Shown: in pieces, positions 44,965 through 55,091 of the stretch | How positions within the stretch are numbered: position 1 is the first letter of the stretch | Layout of the letters: the number at the start of each line of letters is the position of its first letter | NCBI GenBank assembly: GCA_033675265.1 | Contig: JAUJYZ010001221.1 | Coordinates: forward strand, 141,001 to 205,000 | DNA: 64,000 nucleotides | From: Actinostola sp. cb2023 | Lineage: Eukaryota; Cnidaria; Anthozoa; Actiniaria; Actinostolidae | Direction: 5' to 3' | The notes under the pieces: generated by a model | Seen by the model: the letters and a program-made list of their open reading frames with translations, nothing else | What the model was told of the DNA's origin: nothing | Database searches by the model: none | Position numbers and translations under genes: made by a program

Positions 44965-45265
44965 ATTAGAGTGCAAATATTATATCCGTGAAATAAGCGC
45001 TAACATTTAGTACTAATTAACATTTTACTAGTTTTACTACTGAGTAGACAACAATGATAAAGCATTTGGTGCTATTTATTAGTATTATTTAGTTAGTTAA
45101 CTATTTCATGGATATCATTGTAATATTTGCACTCTATAGTATTCTCTAAGTTAGTCATTAGTATTCCCTATATAGAGAATACTAATAAGGCTTTGTAACA
45201 AAAGAAAACAAAGAGCTTTTTATTAGTATTCTCTATATAGAGAATACTAATGAGTCCATTGTTAA
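44965..45265. mobile_element. Nested hairpins (tagtattctctatatagaga)
   Basis: The outer pair 'agagtgcaaatattatatcc' / 'atatcattgtaatatttgc' spans 44,968-45,135. The perfect palindrome 'ctatatagag' occurs twice, each time inside 'tagtattc...gaatacta', at about 45,163-45,185 and 45,228-45,252. Confidence 0.65.
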
Positions 45266-45357
45266 AGCCCTATTAGTTACTTTATGAGATATAGAGCGCA
45301 CAAATGCTGGGCGCTGATTGGTCGAGTGAGTATGACTATATTCTAATTCTAATTATT

Positions 45358-45643
45358 ACAGTCATTTGCAAAAATTCTGGCCGCTAAGAAATATCAATAT
45401 ATCAATATATCGGGTGCATTATGGGTAATTAAATAATCGAAAATTTCCCCTTAAAGCTTATAACGCCAGCAAAAACGGTTTAAATATTTAGTAAAATGTT
45501 TATTTTAGTCTTACGTTTGTTGTTGTAAATTTTGCTTCATTTAATAAGTTATAAACTCAAAATAGTATTAAAATTACCCATAATGCACCCGATATATTGA
45601 TATATTGATATATCTGTGGGAGAGCTTTTTGCAAATGACTGTA
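45358..45643. mobile_element. Mariner-type MITE with TA flanks
   Basis: 'tacagtcatttgcaaaaa' and 'tttttgcaaatgactgta' are exact inverse ends flanked by TA. 'atatcaatatatcaatatat' with 'cgggtgcattatgggtaat' forms a second inner pair. TA target duplication and CAGT ends fit the Tc1/mariner group. Confidence 0.85.
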
Positions 45644-45786
45644 TCGAATTTATATAAGTAATGATAATGAAACATTGAATAAGAAATATGAGCGATAATA
45701 GGTTACGACGTTTCGACATCGTCAGATGTCATTATTGATAATCTGATGAAGAAACGTCGTAACCTATTATTGCATTTATTATTATT

Positions 45787-46225
45787 TAATTTGGAGTCGG
45801 GCTTTCTGTGGAAGGCCTAAAACTGAGAAGCGTTCTTTGTCGTCTATGACCTCAAATCCTGTGCATGCGCCCTGTGCCGGCCGAAGGAGACATAAAGTCT
45901 GGCCAAGAAAGATTAGAAAGCACAAACCAATCAGGGAAAGCACCGGAGGTCAAGGGGTCGAAATAAGTCTTTTTTCGTCTATATCTAACTTTAGATTGAA
46001 ACAGGACGCTCATACGTGAAGCCGGGCTGCTAATTAACGTTTTTACTGATATACTGTAAAGTTCGCAGTACTGAAATTGCAAGGAAAGCATTGTTCTATC
46101 GAGCTCGAATCACGCAACGACGAGCAACCAAAAACTGTTTCAATCGCACTATAAGATATCTATATTTAGTTCAAATAGATTACATTTCATTTAGAAGCCC
46201 GACTTCACGCTAGAAGAGCGTCTAG
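45787..46225. repeat. Interspersed element ending 'gacttcacgct', copy 2
   Basis: It begins 'ggagtcgggctttctgtgga', contains 'gcatgcgccctgtgccggcc' as in copy 1, and ends 'agcccgacttcacgctagaa' + 'gagcgtct'. A hairpin 'ggttacgacgtttc...gaaacgtcgtaacc' lies just upstream at 45,700-45,760. Confidence 0.55.
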
Positions 46226-46894
46226 TTCTTATTATTATATAATCTTATAAGCCCCAAAACGCTTTACAATAAAATCCTATAGAATAGTGGTGAACTAAAT
46301 ATATAATTTTAATTAAAACTAACTAAATATATAGAATTCACAACTGTGGGAGAGCTTGTATTTCAGTTATCGAATTCATGAATAATTAATGAGGGAAATA
46401 CAATAGAAATCATAAGCGTAGCAGACATCTGTAAATCGGCAAGAGATTCGTCCTCATTTGCATTCAACTTTAACTTGGATTTTCTTGGCCAAACTGTTTC
46501 CTATCATCAAAATTATAGTAAAACATCCACTTATACATCGTTGGATTCGATAAGTAATATACAATATTCGCGTCCGATCTGTATGGGATTTACAAACTCG
46601 AGCCGTAAATCCCATACAGATCGGCCGCTCATATTGTATATAGTACATACAAAATTGTCTTGATTTGCACAGACTTTAACTTGGATTTTCTCGGCCAAAC
46701 TTACTGGAATCTTGAAAACTATAGTAGAACATGATTTTGCACATCTGTGCTATGATAAGTTCGACAAAATATTATCATTCGTAATGTGGCTGTTATGTAT
46801 TATGTAATAGATACAATATGAGCGGCCGAACTGTATGGTATTTCCAATGGCTCGCCGAACTGACTTATCGAATCCAATGATGTATAAGTGGATG
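46226..46894. other. Repeat debris, including dispersed repeat copy D (inverted)
   Basis: 'tgatttgcacagactttaac', 'ttttctcggccaaac' and 'gataagttcgacaaaatatt' at 46,660-46,780 are the inverse of copies B and C. A perfect palindrome, 'cgatctgtatgggatttac' with its inverse, lies at about 46,573-46,622. Confidence 0.6.
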
Positions 46895-47548
46895 GTACAA
46901 GTACAAGTACAAGTGCGCCTGACAGTACAAGTGCGCTTGGTTCAAGTACAAGTGCGCCTGACAGTACAAGTGCGCTGAGGTACAAGTACAAGTACAAGTG
47001 CGCCTGACAGTACAAGTGCGCTTGGTACAAGTACAAGTGCGCCTGACAGTACAAGTGCGCTTGGTTCAAGTACAAGTACAAGTGCGCCTGACAGTACAAG
47101 TGCGCTTGGTCAAGTACAAGTACAAGTGCGCCTGACAGTACAAGTGCGCTTGGTTCAAGTACAAGTACAAGTGCGCCTGACAGTACAAGTGCGCTTGGTA
47201 CAAGTACAAGTACAAGTGCGCCTGACAGTACAAGTGCGCTTGGTACAAGTACAAGTGCGCCTGACAGTACAAGTGCGCTTGGTACAAGTACAAGTACAAG
47301 TGCGCCTGACAGTACAAGTGCGCTTGGTTCAAGTACAAGTACAAGTGCGCCTGACAGTACAAGTGCGCTTGGTACAAGTACAAGTGCGCCTGACAGTACA
47401 AGTGCGCTTGGTTCAAGTACAAGTACAAGTGCGCCTGACAGTACAAGTGCGCTTGGTTCAAGTACAAGTACAAGTGCGCCTGACAGTACAAGTGCGCTTG
47501 GTACAAGTACAAGTACAAGTGCGCCTGACAGTACAAGTGCGCTTGGTA
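46895..47548. repeat. ~45-bp minisatellite (caagtgcgcctgacagtacaa)
   Basis: About 15 units alternate 'gtacaagtacaagtgcgcc', 'tgacagtacaagtgcgcttg' and a 'gttcaa' or 'gtacaa' step. Internal GTACAA hexamer number varies. Open frames on both strands (QVRLTVQVRL; YCQAHLYLYL) are artefacts. Confidence 0.96.
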
Positions 47549-47595
47549 CTTGCTAAATCTCTCTAATAACTGATAACCCAGTGGCCCTCTAAGCG

Positions 47596-47722
<127 letters not shown>

Positions 47723-47925
47723 AATAAAAATTTAAAAAATAATAAAAGTTGAATCTAATCACATCTTCTCTGTCAAGGCTTGAATGTTGTTGTGAGGTGG
47801 TGACTGTGTGGAGCATATTTTGTCGTATGTTTGATGTGAAGTATGATGTTGGTTAGGAACAGCCAAGACGAAGAACATGTACATTTAGAAGTACTTGAGT
47901 GTTTTCTTGGCGTCTTTATTATCAT

Positions 47926-47941
47926 GATCATCATCATCATC

Positions 47942-47976
<35 letters not shown>

Positions 47977-48072
47977 GTACTGGTTTAACAATAACTGGTT
48001 TATTTGAGCCCTTAATTTGCAGTTATAATACACTGAATACATAGTTATAATACATCATCATCATCATCATTA
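47926..48072. repeat. CAT/AAT microsatellite patches
   Basis: Short catcatcat and ataataata tracts at 47,926-47,975 and catcatcat at 48,054-48,071. Confidence 0.9.
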
Positions 48073-48075
48073 TTG

Positions 48076-48516
48076 TTGGCCTCGGCGTTGGCCTGGAAAA
48101 CGTCGACGATATCGCGGGGGGTTTTTTTTCAGCGAGAATTGTTTGAGGAGCTTCGCAATTACCTTTTCTAGCATCTCGGTTTCCGTCGTCGGCCACTTGC
48201 ACGTCTGGTGTAAGACCGAGAGATGGGGTGAGATCACGGCTGAGGTGGAGGGCCATGATGGTAGAGCTCGAGGAGGCTTGTAGGCAGCAAATGCTTCGGC
48301 ATCCTGGTCAGGGGATGCGGCAGCATTGGTAGAGGACACGGTGCTAGAGGGCTGGAGGAGAGAGGGATTCAGCTTAGCAGTCAGCAAAGTAGCTGCTTTC
48401 TCCGCCATGCGGCTCTTGACCGCCATGTCGTACCAGCAAGCCGCAGTCGTCCTTGAATGCTTCATTAGCACTGCTAAGTCCTTGCATTCCTCCTGGTCTT
48501 TCCCCATCATCGCCAT
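48076..48516 (-). pseudogene. Tyrosine-recombinase-like C-terminal fragment (Crypton-type)
   Basis: An open frame of about 148 codons begins MAMMGKDQEECKDLAVLMKH, then SRTTAACWYDMAVKSRMAEK. The spacing KHSxxTAxxxYDM resembles the C-terminal catalytic His...Tyr end of tyrosine recombinases as found in Crypton-like animal proteins. The R..H-x-x-R part should lie upstream and is interrupted. The rest is Ser/Pro/Ala-rich and then basic. The family call rests on the motif only. Confidence 0.45.
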
Positions 48517-49042
48517 AATATAGATATTTCTGATAAGCTTTTATTCTGTAAAGATCGTAATGTAGGTTATAATTTAAGATAAAAATGACTCTCTTGACCT
48601 TATTGGTATGTATAGTAGAACTAATAGTTTTAATAATAAGAATATAGGTGTTGTCTTCTGACTGTAACTTCACAATTTTTAATAGTTTTAAATATAGTTA
48701 TTTGATCCGCATTATCAATGAATGGAACAGTTTGCCAAATGATATAAAGGAAGCTGTTAATATTTCTAATTTTAAGCATAAAAGTTATGTTATTCCTTTG
48801 TAATAGTCAAAGTTTTGATACATTTTAGAATTTTAGATATTTTTATATTACATTTTATATTTATTCTTTATATATAATAAATATTTATTGTAGTTACCGG
48901 GGCCGGAGCATCCATCGTATGATGTCAAGGGCTCTTTTTGGATGCTTTCCTATTTTTATTTTTATTTAGTGTATATTTTATTGTATTTATTGTATTTATT
49001 GTATATCATTTCATTTGGAGAAAACTGTAATAAATAAATAAA
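48517..49042 (+). mobile_element. 5'-truncated LINE, 3' end
   Basis: The plus strand at about 48,650-48,800 reads FKYSYLIRIINEWNSLPNDI then KEAVNISNFKHK. The pattern F.RIINEWNSLP is typical of the C-terminal tail of non-LTR retrotransposon ORF2. It is followed by a ~240-bp AT-rich 3' UTR and a short 'ataaataaataaa' tail at about 49,030. It splits the recombinase-like pseudogene. Confidence 0.7.
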
Positions 49043-49640
49043 AATGTGGCTCACCCACATCTTCCCGATGGCACTCAGTGTTGTGGAAGGACTTGTTCAG
49101 ATGGACTCCAGTGGACTTCAGGAAAGAATCCAGAATCTTCGAGACGTTGTTGCTCTTGATTCTGTCCAGTTTCCGTGACGAACAGATGCTGGGATGAGGT
49201 CAGTGCCAAAGTGGATCGCACGGACTTGATGTAGGTGGTCACTGATTTATCTTCAAGTAACCCCAGGAATATCTTTTGCATGATGCCCACTTTGCAGCGT
49301 CTTGTGCCAGAGGACACTGACCTCATAGTACTAGTTCCTGGTGATGGCCGGCGTTGAACAGGCGGCTGTTGAACTGTAGCATAAGGTTAGAGATCATGCC
49401 AGCACGATAGGCGTGGCACAGGGTCAGCTTTAAGATGAGGAAGTTTCTTCAGGAGGACGCCGGCCCTGGCCGACGGGCGTCCAAATGTCAATAATTTCAT
49501 GAGAGACAAAAGCTTCTCCTGGCAGTCGCGGAAGATCTTCAACTGTGTTACCGTCTTCATCTCTCCAACGAGAAGAAGGGTCTTTCTGGAGCTGCACTTG
49601 CCGTTGTTCCTCTGCTGGCTTAGCTAATGCCGACCTCCAC
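49043..49640 (-). pseudogene. Upstream part of the recombinase-like pseudogene, frameshifted
   Basis: Minus-strand coding-like stretches appear in alternating frames: HEIIDIWTPVGQGRRPPEET, HAYRAGMISNLMLQFNSRLF, YIKSVRSTLALTSSQHLFVT and NNVSKILDSFLKSTGVHLNK. No single frame joins them, so the gene is decayed. Position and orientation make it the 5' neighbour of 48,076-48,516. Confidence 0.45.
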
Positions 49641-49689
49641 TTCGGCTGGATTATAGATATAGATATATAGATAGATCACTCATTAAATT

Positions 49690-49725
49690 ACTGATGATGG
49701 CAGCAGCACTGCCGAAACATGTTTA
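49690..49725 (+). ncRNA. Hammerhead-ribozyme-core-like motif
   Basis: CTGATGA is followed by a perfect 5-bp hairpin (GGCAG-CAGCA-CTGCC) and then GAAAC: the order and spacing of the hammerhead core (CUGANGA, stem II, GAAA). A possible cleavage triplet GTC lies about 20 nt downstream, but stem III is only about 3 bp and stem I does not pair convincingly. It is probably a degenerate motif from a retroelement. Confidence 0.3.
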
Positions 49726-49820
49726 AATTAAAAATTGTCGTAATCTTTTTCAAATTATTGACGAAGCTTCTGCTCTCAAGACCATTTGGAGATATATTTT
49801 ACATTTAATTTACAGAACAT

Positions 49821-49966
49821 TGTATTAATGATTGCATCAGCTATGAATCGATTCTTAACACAGTGGCTTACCGTCATTGTGAGGGACTCCACTACAACCA
49901 CCAGCTGGTTCGCCTCCGACTCGACCAAATCAAACACGCACCTGTCCAACACATCATCATTGTTTC
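49821..49966 (+). other. Coding-like fragment, unrecognised
   Basis: The plus-strand frame reads YESILNTVAYRHCEGLHYNH then QLVRLRLDQIKHAPVQH. It has normal amino-acid composition, unlike the surrounding repeats, and could be an exon or a transposon remnant. No start, splice signal or family could be assigned. Confidence 0.3.
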
Positions 49967-50046
49967 ATTTTTTTCATTTTTTTTTTTTTCTTTTTTTCAA
50001 TTAAAATTTGTTTAAAATTTTTTTTTTTTAATTTTTTTATTTTTTT

Positions 50047-50093
<47 letters not shown>

Positions 50094-50095
50094 TC
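49966..50095. repeat. T-rich tract with a long poly-T run
   Basis: Poly-T with occasional A or C, ending in about 40 uninterrupted T (50,050-50,090). Confidence 0.95.
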
Positions 50096-50267
50096 ACATT
50101 AAAATGTGTTACCCTTTTTTTTTATGTGTTAACTTTTATGTGTTACCCTCTTGAAATAAAGTCTTCATCGTCATCATCTTCCTCATACTCCCTCACCACT
50201 ACCCGGTCAGTGTGTGGGACCACTGGTGCACCATGTCAGCTGTGGCCTGACACTCCACCTCTTCTTC

Positions 50268-50590
50268 CATGGATTTCGTAGTTTCCCAGAATGCTTCATG
50301 ATTCTGCGCGCGCAAGCGAGGTCAGGGTAAAAAAATATTTATAATTGATCGTGTATTGAGGAAAATATGACTACTGTAACTAATCAAGAACAGCTAGAAA
50401 AAACTATTTTCTTTGCTTGAGAATTTGAATCTATCTTTGTCATTCTTCTTACACACTTTTAATTTAAAAGTCTAAGTTTTCTACTGGATTTCTTCGTTCT
50501 CTCTTAATATTTTCAATCTATTTTGTACCCTGACCTCGCTTGCGCGCGCAGAATCATGAAGCATTCTGGGAAACTACGGAAAGGTCCATT
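50268..50590. mobile_element. MITE, arms cgtagtttcccagaatgctt
   Basis: Arms of about 60 bp (also 'ctgcgcgcgcaagcgaggtc') are inverted at 50,525-50,580. The AT-rich core has no coding capacity. Confidence 0.88.
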
Positions 50591-50669
50591 GGCTCCGTTT
50601 GGAAACTGGTCTTGGACCTCTAGGGAATTCCGTAAAGTTTGAGTCTCCATCATCATCCTCTATAAGAGG

Positions 50670-51630
50670 AAATTACATAACGAATTAGCCACTTTAGAAA
50701 CGAGTGAAGGACTGGGAACTAGTTTTAAAAATTAATCTAAGTAAAAAATGACAAGAAAGAGCATATCACAATTAGCATTATTACAAAGTTTCAATAGGTT
50801 TTGTTAGATATTGAATGAGTAACAGCTTTCAAAACATCGCAAAATTTACAAAGAAATGTATGTTTACAGGAGCCCATAAGTAGGAGCCTCCATCTGGGAT
50901 GCATTCGTGAGACGACCTGTGACCGGATCAGGCTATTTTTAGAACACCAGTATAGTTTTGCCGCGAAATTTTAACACCAGGGATTTTTGATTTCGGTTTT
51001 GTTACGGAGTTTCTAGCTTTTGGCTTAGTAGGTTTACTATTTGATGTTTTTTTAGTTCCTCGAGAAACAGAACACGAACTTGAAGTCTCTTGGTCACTTT
51101 CCGATGAAGTACTAAACTCTGCAAAAGAGTCACGGCACTGTAACTATCACTATCATTTTCGCTCTCTTCACTTTCAGTTTCTTCAATTTCGCCAATTTCT
51201 TCGTCCGCCACTTTGTTCATATATCACAAATAAACACAAATCATCTACCTCATTGATGCTGATTGGCTATGTTTAATTCCCATGAGGGATTCCTATTGAT
51301 TGATGATTAGTTCGCGGGAAAAGGTGTTCTAAAAATAGCCTGATCCGGTCACAGGTCGTCTCACAAACCCAGTACGGTAGATGGAGGCTCCTACTTATGG
51401 GCTCCTGATGTTTAGTAGGGACGCTTGTCCCGAGTAACCATACATTTCTTAGTATTTTTTGCAGTTTTTAAATGTCTGCAGTTCAGTTGCTGCTTCTCCA
51501 AACCCTATCAAACTCCTAAAACTTACTAATTGTGATATGCTCTTTCTTGTGATGGGGTTCATTTTTTAATTAGATTAATTCTTAAAACTCGTTCCCAGTC
51601 CTTTACTCGTTTCTAAAGTGGCTAATTAGG
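50670..51630. mobile_element. Composite inverted-repeat element containing a second element
   Basis: Outer arms: 'ttagccactttagaaacgag' ... 'gaaagagcatatcacaatta' (50,685-50,775) and their inverse (51,525-51,628). Inner arms: 'aggagcccataagtaggagc' ... 'ctatttttagaacacc' (50,870-50,955) and their inverse (51,325-51,410). The inner family also flanks the VNTR at 27,560-28,651. Part of the outer arm recurs at about 165-235. Confidence 0.8.
51002..51220 (-). CDS. Short acidic open frame inside the inner element
   Basis: 72 codons starting MNKVADEEIGEIEETESEES, with an acidic/Ser N-terminus and a basic, Leu-rich remainder. It occupies the core of an inverted-repeat element, so it may be the first exon of a transposon or host protein trapped in it. 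No family was recognised; it may not be a gene. Confidence 0.3.
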   Translation of the reverse strand: MNKVADEEIGEIEETESEESENDSDSYSAVTLLQSLVLHRKVTKRLQVRVLFLEELKKHQIVNLLSQKLETP

Positions 51631-51979
51631 TTAAGGGTTAGGGTTGGCAATATTTGCTCTCACTCACCATTGGGCAAATGCCCAGCCATGATTCAAGTTT
51701 ATTCAAGTTTATTATATACAAGAGACAACAATTCAATTTACAAGTTTAACACCATCCCGCAAATGTCTTTTTTGTACAAACCTCGCCTATGGCTCGGCAG
51801 CCTCCTGCATTCTCAGCTGATGGTCGTGTATCTGCTTGAACATCCTCCGTGACGTCATATTCAGCTGCCGTGTGAGCATTTCCGGTACGACGGATGAGTA
51901 CCATTTTCGGTTAGTTTGTATTCATTTACTATCTAGTGATCGATAAAAATAGAACAGGGATAAGTAAGCACACCTCACA

Positions 51980-52163
51980 TACAAGCATCAAGAGTTCCAG
52001 ACTTCCGGTACGCGCGCAATGCATTGTGAGATTATTACAAAGGAAAAGTGAACAAAAACATAGCTTGGGCTCCCTGTGTCTAGAATTGGTGCTCACTTTT
52101 CCTTTTAATAATCTCATAATGCATTGCGTGCGTACCGAAAGTCTGGAACTCTTGATGCTTGTA
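51980..52163. mobile_element. MITE, arms acaagcatcaagagttccag
   Basis: A ~184-bp element. The arms pair for about 70 bp, including 'caatgcattgtgagattatt' against 'aataatctcataatgcattg'. Confidence 0.88.
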
Positions 52164-52189
52164 TAGGCGAGTAAGGAAGTTAAAATGAG

Positions 52190-52653
52190 CCTTAAAGTGT
52201 CTATAACCCCTGTGAGATTCTTTCAAAAATCTATTCAATATAAGCTGAATAGTTGGTGGGTTCAGTATTTTGTGATTTGAACCTTGCGTTTATGAGTTAT
52301 AGAGGTTTGAAATGTCAATATGCAAATTTGATGACGTCAACCCAGGAATTTGCCATAACTTATGTAGACTTTTTCAAGAAGAGCTTATATTTTGAAATGG
52401 GGAAAAAGTTATAAAATCATTTATAAAGACTGTGAAAATATTCTGTAAGTTTTCAAATGTCAATAATCAGCACAAGGGCGTTTTTGTATAATAAATGAAG
52501 TCTTAGTAGACGTCATCAAATTTGCATATTGAATTTCAAACCTCTATAACTCATAAACGCAAGGTTCAAATCACAAAATACTTTACCCACCAACTATTCA
52601 GCTTATATTGAATAATTTTAAAACAATCTCACAGGCGCATAGGCACTTTAATG
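52190..52653. mobile_element. 464-bp MITE with ~140-bp arms
   Basis: 'ttaaagtgtctataacccct' ... 'cttgcgtttatgagttatag' ... 'atgcaaatttgatgacgtca' on the left are inverted on the right (52,505-52,650). No coding capacity. Confidence 0.85.
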
Positions 52654-52654
52654 C

Positions 52655-52800
52655 ACCCCCCCCCCCCCGATTCAACATGTCAGTGTTTCCCCCATTTTAA
52701 GACGGTTCATGTGACGTTCGTTTGTGTGCAAATCGACCGTTCGTTGCAGAGATATGAATATTTACAGTAAAATACTACGGCGCATGCGCATTTGATCTCG

Positions 52801-52845
<45 letters not shown>

Positions 52846-52975
52846 CGTGTTTCCCCCCATCCCGATTTGGTGCAAATCAACGGACGTGTTATCCATTTTA
52901 GAGGGTTAATGTGACGTTAATGTGGTGCAAATCGACCCATTCTTTGCAGAGATATGAATGTTTGTATCTTTTTAA
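52655..52975. repeat. Direct duplication with poly-C heads
   Basis: Poly-C runs of 14 (52,655) and 42 (52,801) each precede a similar block: 'gtgtttccccc', 'atgtgacgtt', 'gtgcaaatcgacc' and 'tgcagagatatgaat'. The duplicated unit is about 160 bp. Confidence 0.8.
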
Positions 52976-53409
52976 ATATATAAAAAAACTAACCCTCCCC
53001 TCCCTCCAACCAAAGCAGCTACGCAAGATGGCGAATCAAATTTCGCAACTCATGTCATGATGCCCGAGAAGATCAGAATGGCTCATAATTGAACAACACA
53101 CTGTTCAAAAGTTGGTATTCCCGTGTTCCCCAACTACTTAGCCACTAGCCCATTGGATTCGTTTTGCGAAAACAGTTAATGGAGGGATCGGTAGAGCTGA
53201 AACGACGGAGTGATATATTCCGTGACTCACCGATCTGACTGTCTGGGTAGAAAGAGACTGAGCATGCGCGGGTTAGTGCTTTAAAAGCAAACCAAGGGTA
53301 AGATTGGAAAAATTACTACGTCTCCGTTATTAAACCGATTGAGACCATATTGCACACACGTATGCCACAACGCATGAACTTCATATTTACGGCCGATGGA
53401 AAAAAAAAA
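52976..53409. other. No feature recognised
   Basis: Mixed-composition sequence without a supportable gene, hairpin or tandem repeat. Confidence 0.4.
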
Positions 53410-53783
<374 letters not shown>

Positions 53784-53989
53784 GATGGATATACAACCAA
53801 ACGTTACGTTATTACAATATATATCTAAAGCCGTAATCGACGATTCTCGGACGAAACGTGACGTTTGAACCATCGATGGATAAATCTCGACCAGTACTAC
53901 ACTTCAGCTATACATGATACTCAGCTATTAGCTATTCCGACGATACGGAAGGGACTGCGACCGAGTGTAGAAATATTGATTTGATTAAG

Positions 53990-54262
53990 AAATGAACCCG
54001 ATCACAAGAAAGATCACACTAAAATTAGTAAGTTTACCAAGTTTGAGAGTGTAGCAGCAAGCTTTCAAATAATCATATAAATAAGAGAGAAAGTCCAGGT
54101 ATATATTCTTTCTTGTTTTACCGACTATTTTATTCACCCAAATAAACATGCTCAAACTTAGTAAACATACTAATTCAAATGTTATCTTAATTTCAGTTCT
54201 TTCTTGTGATATGGTTCATTTTGTAACTAGACGCTCTACTGGCGTGAAGTCGGGCTTCTAGC
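53990..54262. repeat. Dispersed-repeat fragments
   Basis: 'atgaacccgatcacaagaaa' and 'ttctttcttgtgatatggtt' resemble the arms of the composite element at 50,670-51,630 (ttctttcttgtgatggggttc). 'agacgctctactggcgtgaa' + 'gtcgggctt' is the inverted end of the 39,066/45,787 family. Confidence 0.55.
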
Positions 54263-54444
54263 TAACTGATATTGGAACTATTGGAACTAAAATCTTAGTG
54301 CGATGAAAACAGTGTTTGGTCGCTCGTTGCGTGACTCGGTAGAACATGCTTTCTTTGTAAAAACGATTTCACAAACTCAGCGAATCATAAATGACAATGA
54401 CAATAGTTTATTTGGTACCATAAATATATCCATACAAATACAAA

Positions 54445-54669
54445 TACAGTCGAACCTCCCGTAAGCGACCACCCAAAATGTCAAGCTTTGTGGTCGCTTA
54501 CGAGAGGTGGTCGCTTACGAGAGGTTCCAACTATAGTGATTTGACTTGGAACTGAACTTTTGGTATTTTGGAAAACTGGTCGCTTACGAGAGGTGGTCGC
54601 TTACGAGAGGTGGTCGCTTACGAGAGGTGGTCGCTTACGAGAGTGGTCGCAACCGGAGGTTCAACTGTA
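54445..54669. mobile_element. Mariner-type MITE with internal 18-bp repeats
   Basis: 'tacagtcgaacctcc' and 'ggaggttcaactgta' are inverse ends with TA flanks. The interior has two clusters of 'ggtcgcttacgagaggt' totalling six or seven copies. A related end occurs at 22,078. Confidence 0.85.
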
Positions 54670-55091
54670 TAAATAAACTAGACATCGCAGCGTGATTATC
54701 TGGGCATTACAAAGTATAGAAGACATTGACTTCGTTTAGATTTCAATCTTGTGTCAGTTGTGCGATATTGATAGCATACGGTATTTAGTCGAACTTCTCG
54801 CCTTTTGCTTCAATCTCCATTATATGTCGACTAATTAGTCAGGCTTGTTGTGGAAGGCCCGACTCTAAAAATGCAGGCCGTTCTCATAGCAAGGCTATAC
54901 TTATTGAACTACATAGAGTTTGGCTGATTTAATTGACTGGGTTCGTAATCTTTCGGAGTGTTCAAATTTGAAATTCGGATGTTTGTTCTTTGTTGTTGCA
55001 TTGGAGCTTAGGAATACACGAGAAACCCATATTTTCAAAATTATTGTGATCAACTATTGTCTCCGTGAAGCCCTGGTTTTCTATGACTAGC

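Noticed and set aside
47126..47566. 146- and 156-codon frames over the 45-bp array
   Set aside because: The repeat unit is open on both strands, and composition is confined to a few residues.
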